Assembly: GCF_003122385.1 (NCBI RefSeq)
Contig: NZ_CP029255.1
Coordinates: 1,736,001-1,800,000, forward strand
DNA from: Flavobacterium crocinum
Lineage (GTDB): Bacteria; Bacteroidota; Bacteroidia; Flavobacteriales; Flavobacteriaceae
Length of the DNA: 64,000 bases
Direction: 5' to 3'
Shown here: one piece after another, positions 8,527 to 17,188 of the stretch
How positions within the stretch are numbered: the first letter of the stretch is position 1
How the letters are laid out: each line of letters opens with the position of its first letter
The notes under the pieces: generated by a model
Seen by the model: only the letters and a program-made list of their open reading frames with translations
Told to the model about the DNA's origin: nothing
The model's database searches: none
Position numbers and translations under genes: made by a program

Positions 8527-10170
8527 TTACGCCAGCATTGTAACTGGGCTTTCGATGTATTGTTTTAATGTTTGTAAGAACTGAGCTCCAGTTGCTCCGT
8601 CAATTGTTCTGTGGTCACAAGCTAATGATAACATCATGGTGTTTCCAACTACGATTTGACCGTTTTTAACTACTGGTTTCTCAACAATTGCACCTACAGA
8701 AAGGATAGCAGAGTTTGGCTGGTTGATAATTGAATTGAATTCAGTAATACCAAACATACCAAGGTTAGATACTGTAAAAGTACTTCCTTCCATTTCTTGT
8801 GGTCCCAATTTTTTGTTTTTAGCTCTTCCGGCAAGATCTCTTACTGAACCACCAATTTGAGATAAACTCATAGCGTCAGTAAATTTCAATACAGGAACTA
8901 CTAATCCATCTTCAACAGCTACAGCAACACCAATGTTTACGTGGTGGTTGATGATGATAGCATCTTCTTTCCACTGAGAGTTGATTTTCGGGTGTTTTTT
9001 CAATGCTAATGCACAAGCTTTAATTACCATATCGTTGAAAGATACTTTTGTATCCGGAACGCTATTGATAGCAGCTCTAGCCTGCATTGCTTCGTCCATG
9101 CTTACTTCGATCACTAAGTTGTAGTGAGGAGCAGTAAATAAAGATTCTGCAAGACGTTTAGCAATGATTTTACGCATTTGAGAGTTTTTGATCTCTTCTG
9201 TGTAAACTTCTCCAGCAGGAACAAATACTTTAGGTGCAGCAGGAGCAGAAGCTTCTTGTTTAGCAGCTGGTGCAGCAGTAGAAGTTTGTGCCTGAGCAGC
9301 AGGAGTAAAGTTTTCGATGTCGCTTTTCACGATACGTCCGTTTTCTCCAGATCCTTTAACTTGATTTAATGAGATTCCTTTATCAGAAGCGATTTTTTTA
9401 GCTAATGGAGAAGCTAAGATTCTTCCTCCGTTTGAAGTTTCAGCAACAGCTTCTGTAGCTTGTGCAGCAGCAGGAGCAGCAGTTTTTGTTTCTTCAGCAG
9501 CAGGAGCACTTGCAGTTGCAGCGCCACCAGCAGTAAAGTTTTCAGCAACTCCGGAAATGTCAGTTCCCGCAGGCCCAATGATAGCTAATAAGCTGTCAAC
9601 AGGAGCAGTGCTTCCTTCCTGAATTCCAATGTATAATAATGTTCCGGCATTGAAAGACTCAAACTCCATTGTAGCTTTGTCTGTTTCAATTTCTGCTAAA
9701 ATATCTCCTTCAGCTACAGTATCGCCAACTTTTTTCAACCAGGTTGCTACTGTACCTTCAGTCATTGTATCGCTTAAACGAGGCATAGTTACAACTATAA
9801 CCCCTTTTGGTAATTCAGCTGCTTTTGCGGGAGCAGCAGTTTCAGTTTTTGCTTCAGCAGCAGGAGCATCCGCTTTTGGAGCTTCGGCAGCAGGAGCATC
9901 ACCACCGGCTAAAAGAGCAGAAATATCTTCTCCTTCTTTACCAATGATGGCTAATAATGAATCAACAGGAGCAGTTTCTCCTTCTTGAATTCCGATATGT
10001 AAAAGAGTTCCTTCGTTAAAAGATTCGAACTCCATTGTTGCTTTGTCTGTTTCAATTTCAGCTAAGATATCACCTTCGCTTACTTTGTCGCCTACTTTTT
10101 TAAGCCAAGTTGCTACCGTTCCTTCAGTCATAGTATCGCTCAAACGAGGCATTGTTACTTTAATCGCCAT
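8527..10170 (-). CDS. pdhC: Pyruvate dehydrogenase E2, dihydrolipoamide acetyltransferase
   Basis: This 547-residue protein is the acetyl-transferring core of the pyruvate dehydrogenase complex. It has two lipoyl domains, each with the lipoylated Lys in EIETDKATMEFES (Lys43 and about Lys165). They are separated by Ala/Pro/Glu-rich flexible linkers. A peripheral-subunit-binding domain (GGRILASPLAKKIASDKGIS, about 250-285) precedes the catalytic domain with the active-site stretch ACDHRTIDG near the C-terminus. Its start is 4 bp after the E1 alpha stop, so the two are translated from one operon. The near-identical lipoyl domains reflect internal duplication, usual for this enzyme. Confidence 0.95.
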   Translation of the reverse strand: MAIKVTMPRLSDTMTEGTVATWLKKVGDKVSEGDILAEIETDKATMEFESFNEGTLLHIGIQEGETAPVDSLLAIIGKEGEDISALLAGGDAPAAEAPKADAPAAEAKTETAAPAKAAELPKGVIVVTMPRLSDTMTEGTVATWLKKVGDTVAEGDILAEIETDKATMEFESFNAGTLLYIGIQEGSTAPVDSLLAIIGPAGTDISGVAENFTAGGAATASAPAAEETKTAAPAAAQATEAVAETSNGGRILASPLAKKIASDKGISLNQVKGSGENGRIVKSDIENFTPAAQAQTSTAAPAAKQEASAPAAPKVFVPAGEVYTEEIKNSQMRKIIAKRLAESLFTAPHYNLVIEVSMDEAMQARAAINSVPDTKVSFNDMVIKACALALKKHPKINSQWKEDAIIINHHVNIGVAVAVEDGLVVPVLKFTDAMSLSQIGGSVRDLAGRAKNKKLGPQEMEGSTFTVSNLGMFGITEFNSIINQPNSAILSVGAIVEKPVVKNGQIVVGNTMMLSLACDHRTIDGATGAQFLQTLKQYIESPVTMLA

Positions 10171-10174
10171 GATA

Positions 10175-11173
10175 TTATAATTTATGAGGTGTAAATGGAT
10201 AGTCTTCTTGTGCGTATACTACGTCGTATAATTGTTGTAAGTCTGGGTATGGAGATTCTTCAGCGAATTTCGCACACTCTTCAACTAAGTCTTTAACTCT
10301 TTGGTCAATTACTTCAATTTCTTCTTGTGTAGCATATTTTTGATCCAAAATTACATCAAGAACTTGCGTAATTGGGTCGATTTTTTTGTACTCTTCAACC
10401 TCTTCTTTAGAACGGTATAATTGTGCATCAGACATAGAGTGTCCTCTGTAACGGTACGTTTTCATTTCAAGGAAAGTTGGTCCGTCTCCGCGACGCGCTC
10501 TTTCGATAGCTTCGTGCATTGCTTCGGCAACTTTTACAGGATTCATTCCGTCAACAGGTCCGCAAGGCATTTCGTAACCTAAACCTAATTTCCAAATGTC
10601 AGTGTGGTTTGCAGTTCTTTCTACAGAAGTACCCATTGCATAACCGTTGTTTTCAACGATAAATACAACCGGAAGTTTCCATAACATAGCCATATTGAAA
10701 GCTTCGTGAAGAGAACCTTGTCTGGCAGCTCCATCACCAAAGTAAGTCATGGTAACACCGCCAGTGTTAAAATATTTGTCTGCGAAAGCAATACCAGCTC
10801 CCACAGGAATTTGAGCTCCTACAATTCCGTGACCACCGTAAAAACCGTGTTCTTTAGAGAAAATGTGCATAGAACCTCCCATACCTTTAGAAGTTCCTGT
10901 TGCTTTTCCTAAAAGTTCAGCCATTACGTTTCTGGGATCAACTCCCATACCAATTGGTTGTACGTGGTTTCTGTAAGCAGTAATCATTTTGTCTTTGGTC
11001 AAATCCATAGCGTGCAGTGCGCCAGCTAATACAGCTTCTTGACCATTATATAGGTGTAGAAAACCTCTAACTTTTTGTTGAATGTATAATGCTGCAAGTT
11101 TGTCTTCAAACTTTCTCCAAAGTAGCATGTCTTCATACCACTTTAAATATACCTCTTTTGTAACTTCTTTCAT
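10175..11173 (-). CDS. pdhA: Pyruvate dehydrogenase E1 component, alpha subunit
   Basis: The 332-residue protein matches E1 alpha, the thiamine-diphosphate enzyme subunit that decarboxylates pyruvate with its beta partner. The ThDP/magnesium motif begins at GDGAARQGSLHEAFNMA (GDG-x-NMA spacing). The phosphorylation-loop-like region YRYRGHSMSDAQLYR is well conserved. The beta subunit gene is not in the window and must lie elsewhere. It is first in an operon with the E2 gene, and a promoter and leader hairpin lie upstream. Length is normal and nothing is missing. Confidence 0.94.
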   Translation of the reverse strand: MKEVTKEVYLKWYEDMLLWRKFEDKLAALYIQQKVRGFLHLYNGQEAVLAGALHAMDLTKDKMITAYRNHVQPIGMGVDPRNVMAELLGKATGTSKGMGGSMHIFSKEHGFYGGHGIVGAQIPVGAGIAFADKYFNTGGVTMTYFGDGAARQGSLHEAFNMAMLWKLPVVFIVENNGYAMGTSVERTANHTDIWKLGLGYEMPCGPVDGMNPVKVAEAMHEAIERARRGDGPTFLEMKTYRYRGHSMSDAQLYRSKEEVEEYKKIDPITQVLDVILDQKYATQEEIEVIDQRVKDLVEECAKFAEESPYPDLQQLYDVVYAQEDYPFTPHKL

Positions 11174-11257
11174 CTGAATTCTTTCTTTTGCTAAAGTTGT
11201 TTGTGTTATCGATTATTGTGCCTGTAACGCAAAATAGTTTCCTCCCACAAATTTGCG

Positions 11258-11282
11258 CCCGAAAGGTCGGGATGCAAAAATA
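11258..11282 (-). promoter_or_regulatory. Candidate pdhA promoter box and leader hairpin
   Basis: The minus strand has TATTTTTG (11275-11282), a TAnnTTTG -7 box, about 100 bases before the pdhA ATG. Directly downstream is a small hairpin CCCGA-AAGG-TCGGG (plus-strand reading, 11258-11271). The hairpin would sit at or near the transcript 5' end. Confidence 0.45.
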
Positions 11283-11332
11283 AGACATTACATTTAAGAA
11301 CTAAAATTTAATGACTACTTTTTGGCTTTTTT

Positions 11333-11815
11333 TTACAAGAACTTTTTATCAAACATCAAAGGGAGCAAATTTTTCAATGATGATGATTTATAAACTTCGC
11401 CAATTTCACCCATAAAATAGATTTCAATAGGAGTTTCTTGTTTTATCTCATATTCTGCAATTGATTGACGGCAGGAACCGCAAGGCGGAATAGGAGCAGT
11501 AGTTTGGTTGGTGTCTGAAGCTGCTGTAATTGCCATTTTTAAAATTTTGGCTTCCGGATATGCGCTTCCTGCGTAAAAAATTGCAGTTCGTTCTGCACAA
11601 AGTCCGGATGGATAAGCTGCATTTTCCTGATTCGAACCTAAAATTACTTTTCCATTATCTAAAAGTAAAGCAGCACCAACTCTGAACTTTGAATAAGGTG
11701 CATATGCTTTTTTTCTTATTTCAATTGCCTGGTTCATTAAGTTCTGAATTTCTTTAGGCAGTTCGTTTAAATTCTCAAAAATTGTAAATGAAGTTGTTAT
11801 ATTGATTTCTTTCAT
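11333..11815 (-). CDS. cdd: Cytidine deaminase
   Basis: The zinc-site motifs of cytidine deaminase are visible: CAERTAIF (Cys ligand and catalytic Glu) and PPCGSCRQ (two further Cys ligands). The enzyme converts cytidine and deoxycytidine to uridine forms in pyrimidine salvage. The open frame extends to a TTG at 11842, but that extension overlaps the U-run and hairpin of the porV terminator. ATG 11815 (MKEINITT) is therefore preferred, giving 160 residues. The gene lies between the porUV unit and pdhA on the same strand, apparently transcribed separately. Confidence 0.9.
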   Translation of the reverse strand: MKEINITTSFTIFENLNELPKEIQNLMNQAIEIRKKAYAPYSKFRVGAALLLDNGKVILGSNQENAAYPSGLCAERTAIFYAGSAYPEAKILKMAITAASDTNQTTAPIPPCGSCRQSIAEYEIKQETPIEIYFMGEIGEVYKSSSLKNLLPLMFDKKFL

Positions 11816-11828
11816 CTGTTTTTTAAGG

Positions 11829-11868
11829 GAAAAAAAATCCAAATTCCTAAAATGCCGGAATTTGGATT
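11829..11868 (-). terminator. Terminator after porU-porV
   Basis: A perfect 12-bp stem, AATCCAAATTCC (from 11837) with its complement GGAATTTGGATT, is followed on the minus strand by a run of T. It lies about 30 bp past the porV stop and overlaps the N-terminal extension of cdd, which argues against the upstream TTG start. Confidence 0.8.
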
Positions 11869-11896
11869 ATGTTATTTTTATTTTAGTCTTTTGTCT

Positions 11897-13102
11897 TTAA
11901 TACGTTTCGTATTTGTCTCCAAAGTTAAACGTTAAAGAGAAACGAAGTGTGTTCTCTAAAGGGTTTTTTATTTTCGAAGCTGAGAATAGGTAAGAAACAT
12001 CAATTTTCATGATGTTGTATTTGAAGCCTGCTCCTAAAGAGAAAAACTGTTTAGCACCTTTTTCAGGACTTTCGTGATAGTATCCTAAACGCATTGCAAA
12101 TGCGTCCTGATACATATATTCTGCAGCAAGGCTGTAGGTTACTTCTTTCATTTCTTCGCTGAATCCGCCCGGAGCATCTCCAAAAGATTTGAATATCCCC
12201 GAAACCCAACCTATGTTTCTGTAATTGTTATAGGCTGCGTCTGTTGCTTGCTGTTGTGTAATGTCTTCAGGATCGTCAAAATCACCATCGCCGTTTCCGT
12301 CAACAGCTGCTTGGATTCCCGGAGGGGTTGGAACTAAAAGTTTGGTAAGTTCGGCACTTACAGCAAGTTTGTTGTAATCATCAAAAATAAATTCAAATCC
12401 GCCTCCTAATCTTAAATTGGCAGGTAAGAAGTTTGAGCTTAAATCATCTCTGTCATAACTGATTTTTGGCCCCATATTCTGAAGGTTTATACCAGCTCTC
12501 CATCTTCCATTGAAGTCCTGATAGGCAATTTCTTCAGACTGGTAAAAAGCGGCAACATCAACAGCAAATGAACTTGCAGCTGATGCATCAACTTCTTCTG
12601 ATGCAACTTTTAAATTTGAGTTTATGAAACGTGCGGCAACTGCCATAGAGAATTCTTCGCTTAATTTTAGAGAGTATGAGCCATCTAAAGCAAATTCGTT
12701 TGGATTTACTTCACGTACGGCTTCGTTTGGATCTCCGGTATATCTTAATTCGATTCCTCCGAAACCAAAATAACGAAAACTTCCGGCAAAAGCACTTCTT
12801 TCGTTAATTTTGTTGTAGTATGTTACCTGACCTAAAGAAATATCATTAGCAAGATCTGTCAAATAAGGAGTGTAACTAATAGAAAGACCTTGTGCGTCTT
12901 CTGAAAAGGCATATTTCGCCGGATTCCATTGTTGCGAGAATACATCGGCAGAAGTAGCGACACCCTGATCGCCTAAACCAGCTGCTCTTGCGTCTGCGGC
13001 AACTAATAAGAAAGGAACTCCGGTTACTATTGGCCTGGACTCCTGAGCCTTTGAATTATAAAGGGTAAAAAGGCAAATTAATAAAAGTGATAGTTTTTTC
13101 AT
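11897..13102 (-). CDS. porV: Type IX secretion outer-membrane protein PorV
   Basis: This 401-residue protein has a signal peptide cleaved after about residue 19 (LYNSKAQ) and then the PorV-type start RPIVTGVPFLLVAADARAAG. It continues as a 14-strand-type outer-membrane beta barrel ending FSLTFNFGDKYETY. In the type IX secretion system PorV acts as a shuttle that takes folded cargo from the translocon to the attachment complex with the sortase PorU. Here porV lies 41 bp downstream of porU, which matches that partnership and the known F. johnsoniae gene order. Confidence is high. Confidence 0.93.
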   Translation of the reverse strand: MKKLSLLLICLFTLYNSKAQESRPIVTGVPFLLVAADARAAGLGDQGVATSADVFSQQWNPAKYAFSEDAQGLSISYTPYLTDLANDISLGQVTYYNKINERSAFAGSFRYFGFGGIELRYTGDPNEAVREVNPNEFALDGSYSLKLSEEFSMAVAARFINSNLKVASEEVDASAASSFAVDVAAFYQSEEIAYQDFNGRWRAGINLQNMGPKISYDRDDLSSNFLPANLRLGGGFEFIFDDYNKLAVSAELTKLLVPTPPGIQAAVDGNGDGDFDDPEDITQQQATDAAYNNYRNIGWVSGIFKSFGDAPGGFSEEMKEVTYSLAAEYMYQDAFAMRLGYYHESPEKGAKQFFSLGAGFKYNIMKIDVSYLFSASKIKNPLENTLRFSLTFNFGDKYETY

Positions 13103-13143
13103 TTAAGGGACTTATGTTTTTGGTGGTGCAAATATAGATAATA

Positions 13144-16100
13144 TTATAGGATGACAAGCTTTTCGTACTTTTCTGCTTTTTTATTTGTTAAATTTGATTT
13201 TACAGTTAGTTTGTAAATATACACTCCTTTTCCAATTCTATCGCCAAAATCGTCTTTTCCATCCCATGTAATTTCTCTTGACAAAAATCCTTCTGTTGTT
13301 ATGGTTTGGTTTTTTGTCCAGACTACTTTTCCGGTTATGGTCATTACCTGTACTTGTACATCCAGAGGCTCATAAGGTCTGTTGTGGGAAAACCAAAACT
13401 GCGTATAAGTTGAAAAAGGATTGGGATAATTAAGAACATGTGATAATGTCAGCGACTCGTCTCCAACAACTGTAAACTGAATTTCGCTTGTAACAGGATT
13501 ATTGTAAACGTCCCAGGCGGTAAAACTTATAGTATGAAGCCCCGGAGCTAAGTTTCTAAACGGGAAACGTAAATTTCCATTAGTATAATCGTCTAATTTT
13601 GTCTGATAATAATCATTCAAAATGTATGGATTGCTTACATCTCCATCTAAAATTGCTACAATATCATGTCCGATTCCGCTTGCTGTATTTATTCCGTTTT
13701 CGTCTTCCAGGAAGGCTAAAAGAAAAGGAGACTCGTTTGTGATACCTCCGGATACAAAAGTTTCATCGTTCATATATAACTTCACTTTTGGACTAATATT
13801 GTCCTGAGGAGCATTTTCGTTAATTCCTCCAATTTTAATGGTGTTGTTGTAGCCTGTCTGATTTTCCAGAGCTGCATTTTTCTTCGAATAAAAACTAATT
13901 TTTCCGTTATCAACAGGAATTCGAATGTCTCTTGGAACAACGAAACTAAACTCAAATTGACCATTTGTAACGGAAGCATTTCCTCTAAAAATAGTTTCTC
14001 CTAAAGTTTTAAACTGCATCGGCGGACTAAAGCCGTCATTGTTTAAGGTTGTATTTGTAATCATTTTGTCAAAAATGGCAGTTGCTAATTCTCCATTATA
14101 ATTACTTAAAAGAATATTGTTTTCGTCTGTAATCTCTCCTGATATTTTGATTTTGGATAATGATTTAAAGTCAGGGATTGGTTGTGAGATCGCAATATCA
14201 TTTACTTTTGTCAGGTTGATTCTTGGTTTTGGAATGGCCAACATTAAGGCGGGATCGCCTATATATGTAACGACATTGCTTCCGGAGCTAGGTTTTTCAT
14301 TTTTTGAAATCCTTAGTGATTCAGCTATACTGTTATATTGGTTAGAGCCGTAGGATAAAAGATTTTTGCTTAACTCGTCGTTGAAATTTTCTCCATTAAT
14401 CTGACCGATTTCACGAATTGTAGTCAACATAGAAATTGCGCCTCCTTTAGGATTCCAATAAACATATTCTCCTGCTGTTGGTCTTGTTGGGTCATCAAAT
14501 CTTGAAAATTCACAAGTTATGGTTATAAATAAAGGATACTTATATTGATTGTTCAGATTTTGACTGTCTGATTTTTCCCAAATTCTTTCGCTGGCTAATC
14601 CGTCTTCACCTCCGTGGCCTAAATAATTAAAAATTAGAGCGCCTTTTTCAAAAGCATTAAAGAAATCTGTTCGGGCTTTAGGATATCTCGATCCTCCTGC
14701 AGATGCTTCTTGTGTGTAGGCATCAAGGAATATTTTTTCAATATTAAAAAAAGGTTTTTCAGTTGCGATTAAATCGGCCAATGTATTTTGACGTGTCTGT
14801 AATGTTTCATCGCCGGGTTTGTCCGAATCATCACTAACTAAAACAAAGTTATTTCGCCAGTTTCCGTATGATTTTGTATCGTGGTATTCTAGAACTTTAT
14901 TAACCATTTCCTGTGCCTGTGCATTGTCTGAAACCAACATTCGTCCTACAGCAATGTCTATTCCGTTGAAAGGATCTCCAACAATTCCTTCATCAGGATC
15001 CATTAATCCGTAAAAGTCATCAGAGGCAAATCCACCTTCGCCTACAGTGTTGCTTCTGAGGGCCTGATATATAGGTACAATGTTGTTGTTGTTTGGAATT
15101 CTGTCTTTATAGTCGTAAGAAGCATCTCCAAACAGATTTAGGTATTTTATTCTTCTTTCTGAAGAAGAAGCGTTCTCATAAATATATTTTACAAAATTTC
15201 TAATCCCTGCAATGTCCTGTTTTCCTGAAGAGAATTCCTGATAGATATTTTCGAGTGAAACCACTTTGACATTCAGATTTGAATAATTGCGATGAAAAAT
15301 AGCTAATCTTTCTGCTTGAGAAACCAGAGATTTTTGTGTTATGATTAAGTAATCTATGTCCTGAAAAGTATTTTGACTGTTTCTAAAAATAGTTCCTTTT
15401 AGATTTTGGTTTGCAATTTTTGATTGGTTTTCTTTTGAAGGTATATAATAATCAGACGCGTCTATTGCGACATATTTTCTTACTTCTCCCAAATTGGCTT
15501 TAAAGCTAAAACTGGTTTGATTTTGTTTCTCAATTTTGGATATATTATATAGGTCTGTAATATCCCATATTTGTGATATTCCTGCGGCGTTTCCAATAGT
15601 ATAATTGACCACTCCAGCGACGGAACCTGCATCGTTATATTGGAAGAGGAATTGTTTTCCTGTTCCCAAAAGTTTTCGTTTTGCGGTTAACGCAATATAA
15701 TCCAGATAGCCTTTTGATCCGGGTACTCCGTTATTGTTATAAGCGAGTTTAATTTTGATGTTGTCGGCTCCTGTGAATGTTGTGTTTGTTGCTAAACTAT
15801 CAAGGTCGTATTTAATGTCTGAATTTACAGTTAAGAAACTATGATTAATGGTTCCCACATTTTGTCCGTTAGCAGAAACAGTAAATGATGTGTTGGTAAA
15901 GGCGGCAGATGCTGTAGTTGTTCTTATTTTTACCGGAATAGAGGTGTCAAGATTAGGGAAATTAAAAGAGAATTCCTGTTCCGGATTGATGTCAAATGAT
16001 TCCCCAAACCATTGACGGCCTAAATGTACAATGTTGGTTTGGTCGATTTCGTGAAATTGATAGTCATCAAACGTGCTCAGTTCTAATGTGCTGTTTGCGG

Positions 16101-16980
16101 TAGGCTGATTAAGGTTTTGGATTCTTTTTCCGTCTCCACCAGCGACCGTGATATAATAATAGGCTTTAGTATCGTATAGATTTAAGTTAGTCTGACTTTC
16201 AGAGTTCCAGTTTTCAACTCCTTCTGCATAGAAAAGAATGTAGTCTTCATTATTAAAAACACCATCATTTTCTCCGGCTATCTGAATTGCGTTTTCTGTT
16301 AAATCATCAGGATAATAAATATTGTTGGCTAACGGAAGCATTCTTCCTCCATTTCCGTAAATTTTTATTCTTCGTGGATCAACTTTTGAAGGATCAAATC
16401 CTAAACTTTGTAAAAATGAGCGTGTTATTTTGTAAACACCGGATTTTTGAATATAAAATCGATACCAGTCTCCTGATGCTAATACAGAATTGGAAATTGC
16501 TGCCGTTTTTTGAAAAATAGTTCGACTTGAGCTTCTTGCGGTAGAATTGTTGATATTGTAAGAAAAAGACTTGATTCGTTTAAAGCTGTTTCCATCTTTT
16601 ATGATAGGATTTAAGAAAAGAAAAGTATGTTTTAAGTCTCTTGCATTTGTTATTATTAATGATTCGTTTGGTTTGTCAGGGATGTTTTCTATTCCTAAAT
16701 CCCCTAAGTCAGCTCTGGAAAGTGACTCATAAATAACATTGCTAATTTGTACAGAACTGCCACTTGAAAGGTTTGATATGTTTAAATTTTCCAGTAATGT
16801 TATGTTTTTTTTAGTCATATTGAAGCGAAAGCCGCCTCCTGTAAAGTATGGAATAATGATTTTATTTTCGCCGTAATTTGTTTCTTTTTTATCCTGCCAA
16901 TTAATTGTCAAGCCCCCATTTAACTGAGAAAATGTGAGAATTGGAATTAGAAAAAGAGAGATGAAAAAAAGCTGTTTCAT
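13144..16980 (-). CDS. porU: Type IX secretion system sortase PorU
   Basis: The 1278-residue protein has a signal peptide (LFLIPILTFSQ) and a gingipain-like C25 peptidase domain. The catalytic His is His789 in NYLGHGGEDG and the nucleophile is Cys823 in TITCEFSRF. A C-terminal beta-sandwich with NYPNPF, GKVVW and GKGVYIYKLTVKS motifs is a T9SS C-terminal-domain-like region. PorU cleaves the sorting domain from T9SS cargo and links the cargo to the cell surface. It is followed by porV and is divergent from gldJ. Length is typical of Flavobacterium PorU. Confidence 0.93.
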   Translation of the reverse strand: MKQLFFISLFLIPILTFSQLNGGLTINWQDKKETNYGENKIIIPYFTGGGFRFNMTKKNITLLENLNISNLSSGSSVQISNVIYESLSRADLGDLGIENIPDKPNESLIITNARDLKHTFLFLNPIIKDGNSFKRIKSFSYNINNSTARSSSRTIFQKTAAISNSVLASGDWYRFYIQKSGVYKITRSFLQSLGFDPSKVDPRRIKIYGNGGRMLPLANNIYYPDDLTENAIQIAGENDGVFNNEDYILFYAEGVENWNSESQTNLNLYDTKAYYYITVAGGDGKRIQNLNQPTANSTLELSTFDDYQFHEIDQTNIVHLGRQWFGESFDINPEQEFSFNFPNLDTSIPVKIRTTTASAAFTNTSFTVSANGQNVGTINHSFLTVNSDIKYDLDSLATNTTFTGADNIKIKLAYNNNGVPGSKGYLDYIALTAKRKLLGTGKQFLFQYNDAGSVAGVVNYTIGNAAGISQIWDITDLYNISKIEKQNQTSFSFKANLGEVRKYVAIDASDYYIPSKENQSKIANQNLKGTIFRNSQNTFQDIDYLIITQKSLVSQAERLAIFHRNYSNLNVKVVSLENIYQEFSSGKQDIAGIRNFVKYIYENASSSERRIKYLNLFGDASYDYKDRIPNNNNIVPIYQALRSNTVGEGGFASDDFYGLMDPDEGIVGDPFNGIDIAVGRMLVSDNAQAQEMVNKVLEYHDTKSYGNWRNNFVLVSDDSDKPGDETLQTRQNTLADLIATEKPFFNIEKIFLDAYTQEASAGGSRYPKARTDFFNAFEKGALIFNYLGHGGEDGLASERIWEKSDSQNLNNQYKYPLFITITCEFSRFDDPTRPTAGEYVYWNPKGGAISMLTTIREIGQINGENFNDELSKNLLSYGSNQYNSIAESLRISKNEKPSSGSNVVTYIGDPALMLAIPKPRINLTKVNDIAISQPIPDFKSLSKIKISGEITDENNILLSNYNGELATAIFDKMITNTTLNNDGFSPPMQFKTLGETIFRGNASVTNGQFEFSFVVPRDIRIPVDNGKISFYSKKNAALENQTGYNNTIKIGGINENAPQDNISPKVKLYMNDETFVSGGITNESPFLLAFLEDENGINTASGIGHDIVAILDGDVSNPYILNDYYQTKLDDYTNGNLRFPFRNLAPGLHTISFTAWDVYNNPVTSEIQFTVVGDESLTLSHVLNYPNPFSTYTQFWFSHNRPYEPLDVQVQVMTITGKVVWTKNQTITTEGFLSREITWDGKDDFGDRIGKGVYIYKLTVKSNLTNKKAEKYEKLVIL

Positions 16981-17063
16981 TGGTTTAAAAAGCGAAATTT
17001 AATTAAAAAATAATTAGTAAGTAAAAATATAGTATTTCGTGTTACAGTAAATAATAAAAAGTA

Positions 17064-17071
17064 TATTTTTG
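17064..17071 (+). promoter_or_regulatory. Candidate gldJ -7 box
   Basis: TATTTTTG matches TAnnTTTG and lies about 118 bp before the gldJ ATG, in the 208-bp divergent region between porU and gldJ. A TTA about 19 bp upstream could serve as a weak -33 element. Confidence 0.4.
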
Positions 17072-17188
17072 CGTTCGTAACTAAAGGTTATTTTTCTGGT
17101 AAAAAACAGCTGAATAAAATTATTAGAACAGATGTTGCCAATTAAATGTTAATTATTATATTGCAGCACCTAAATTTATCACCTAAGA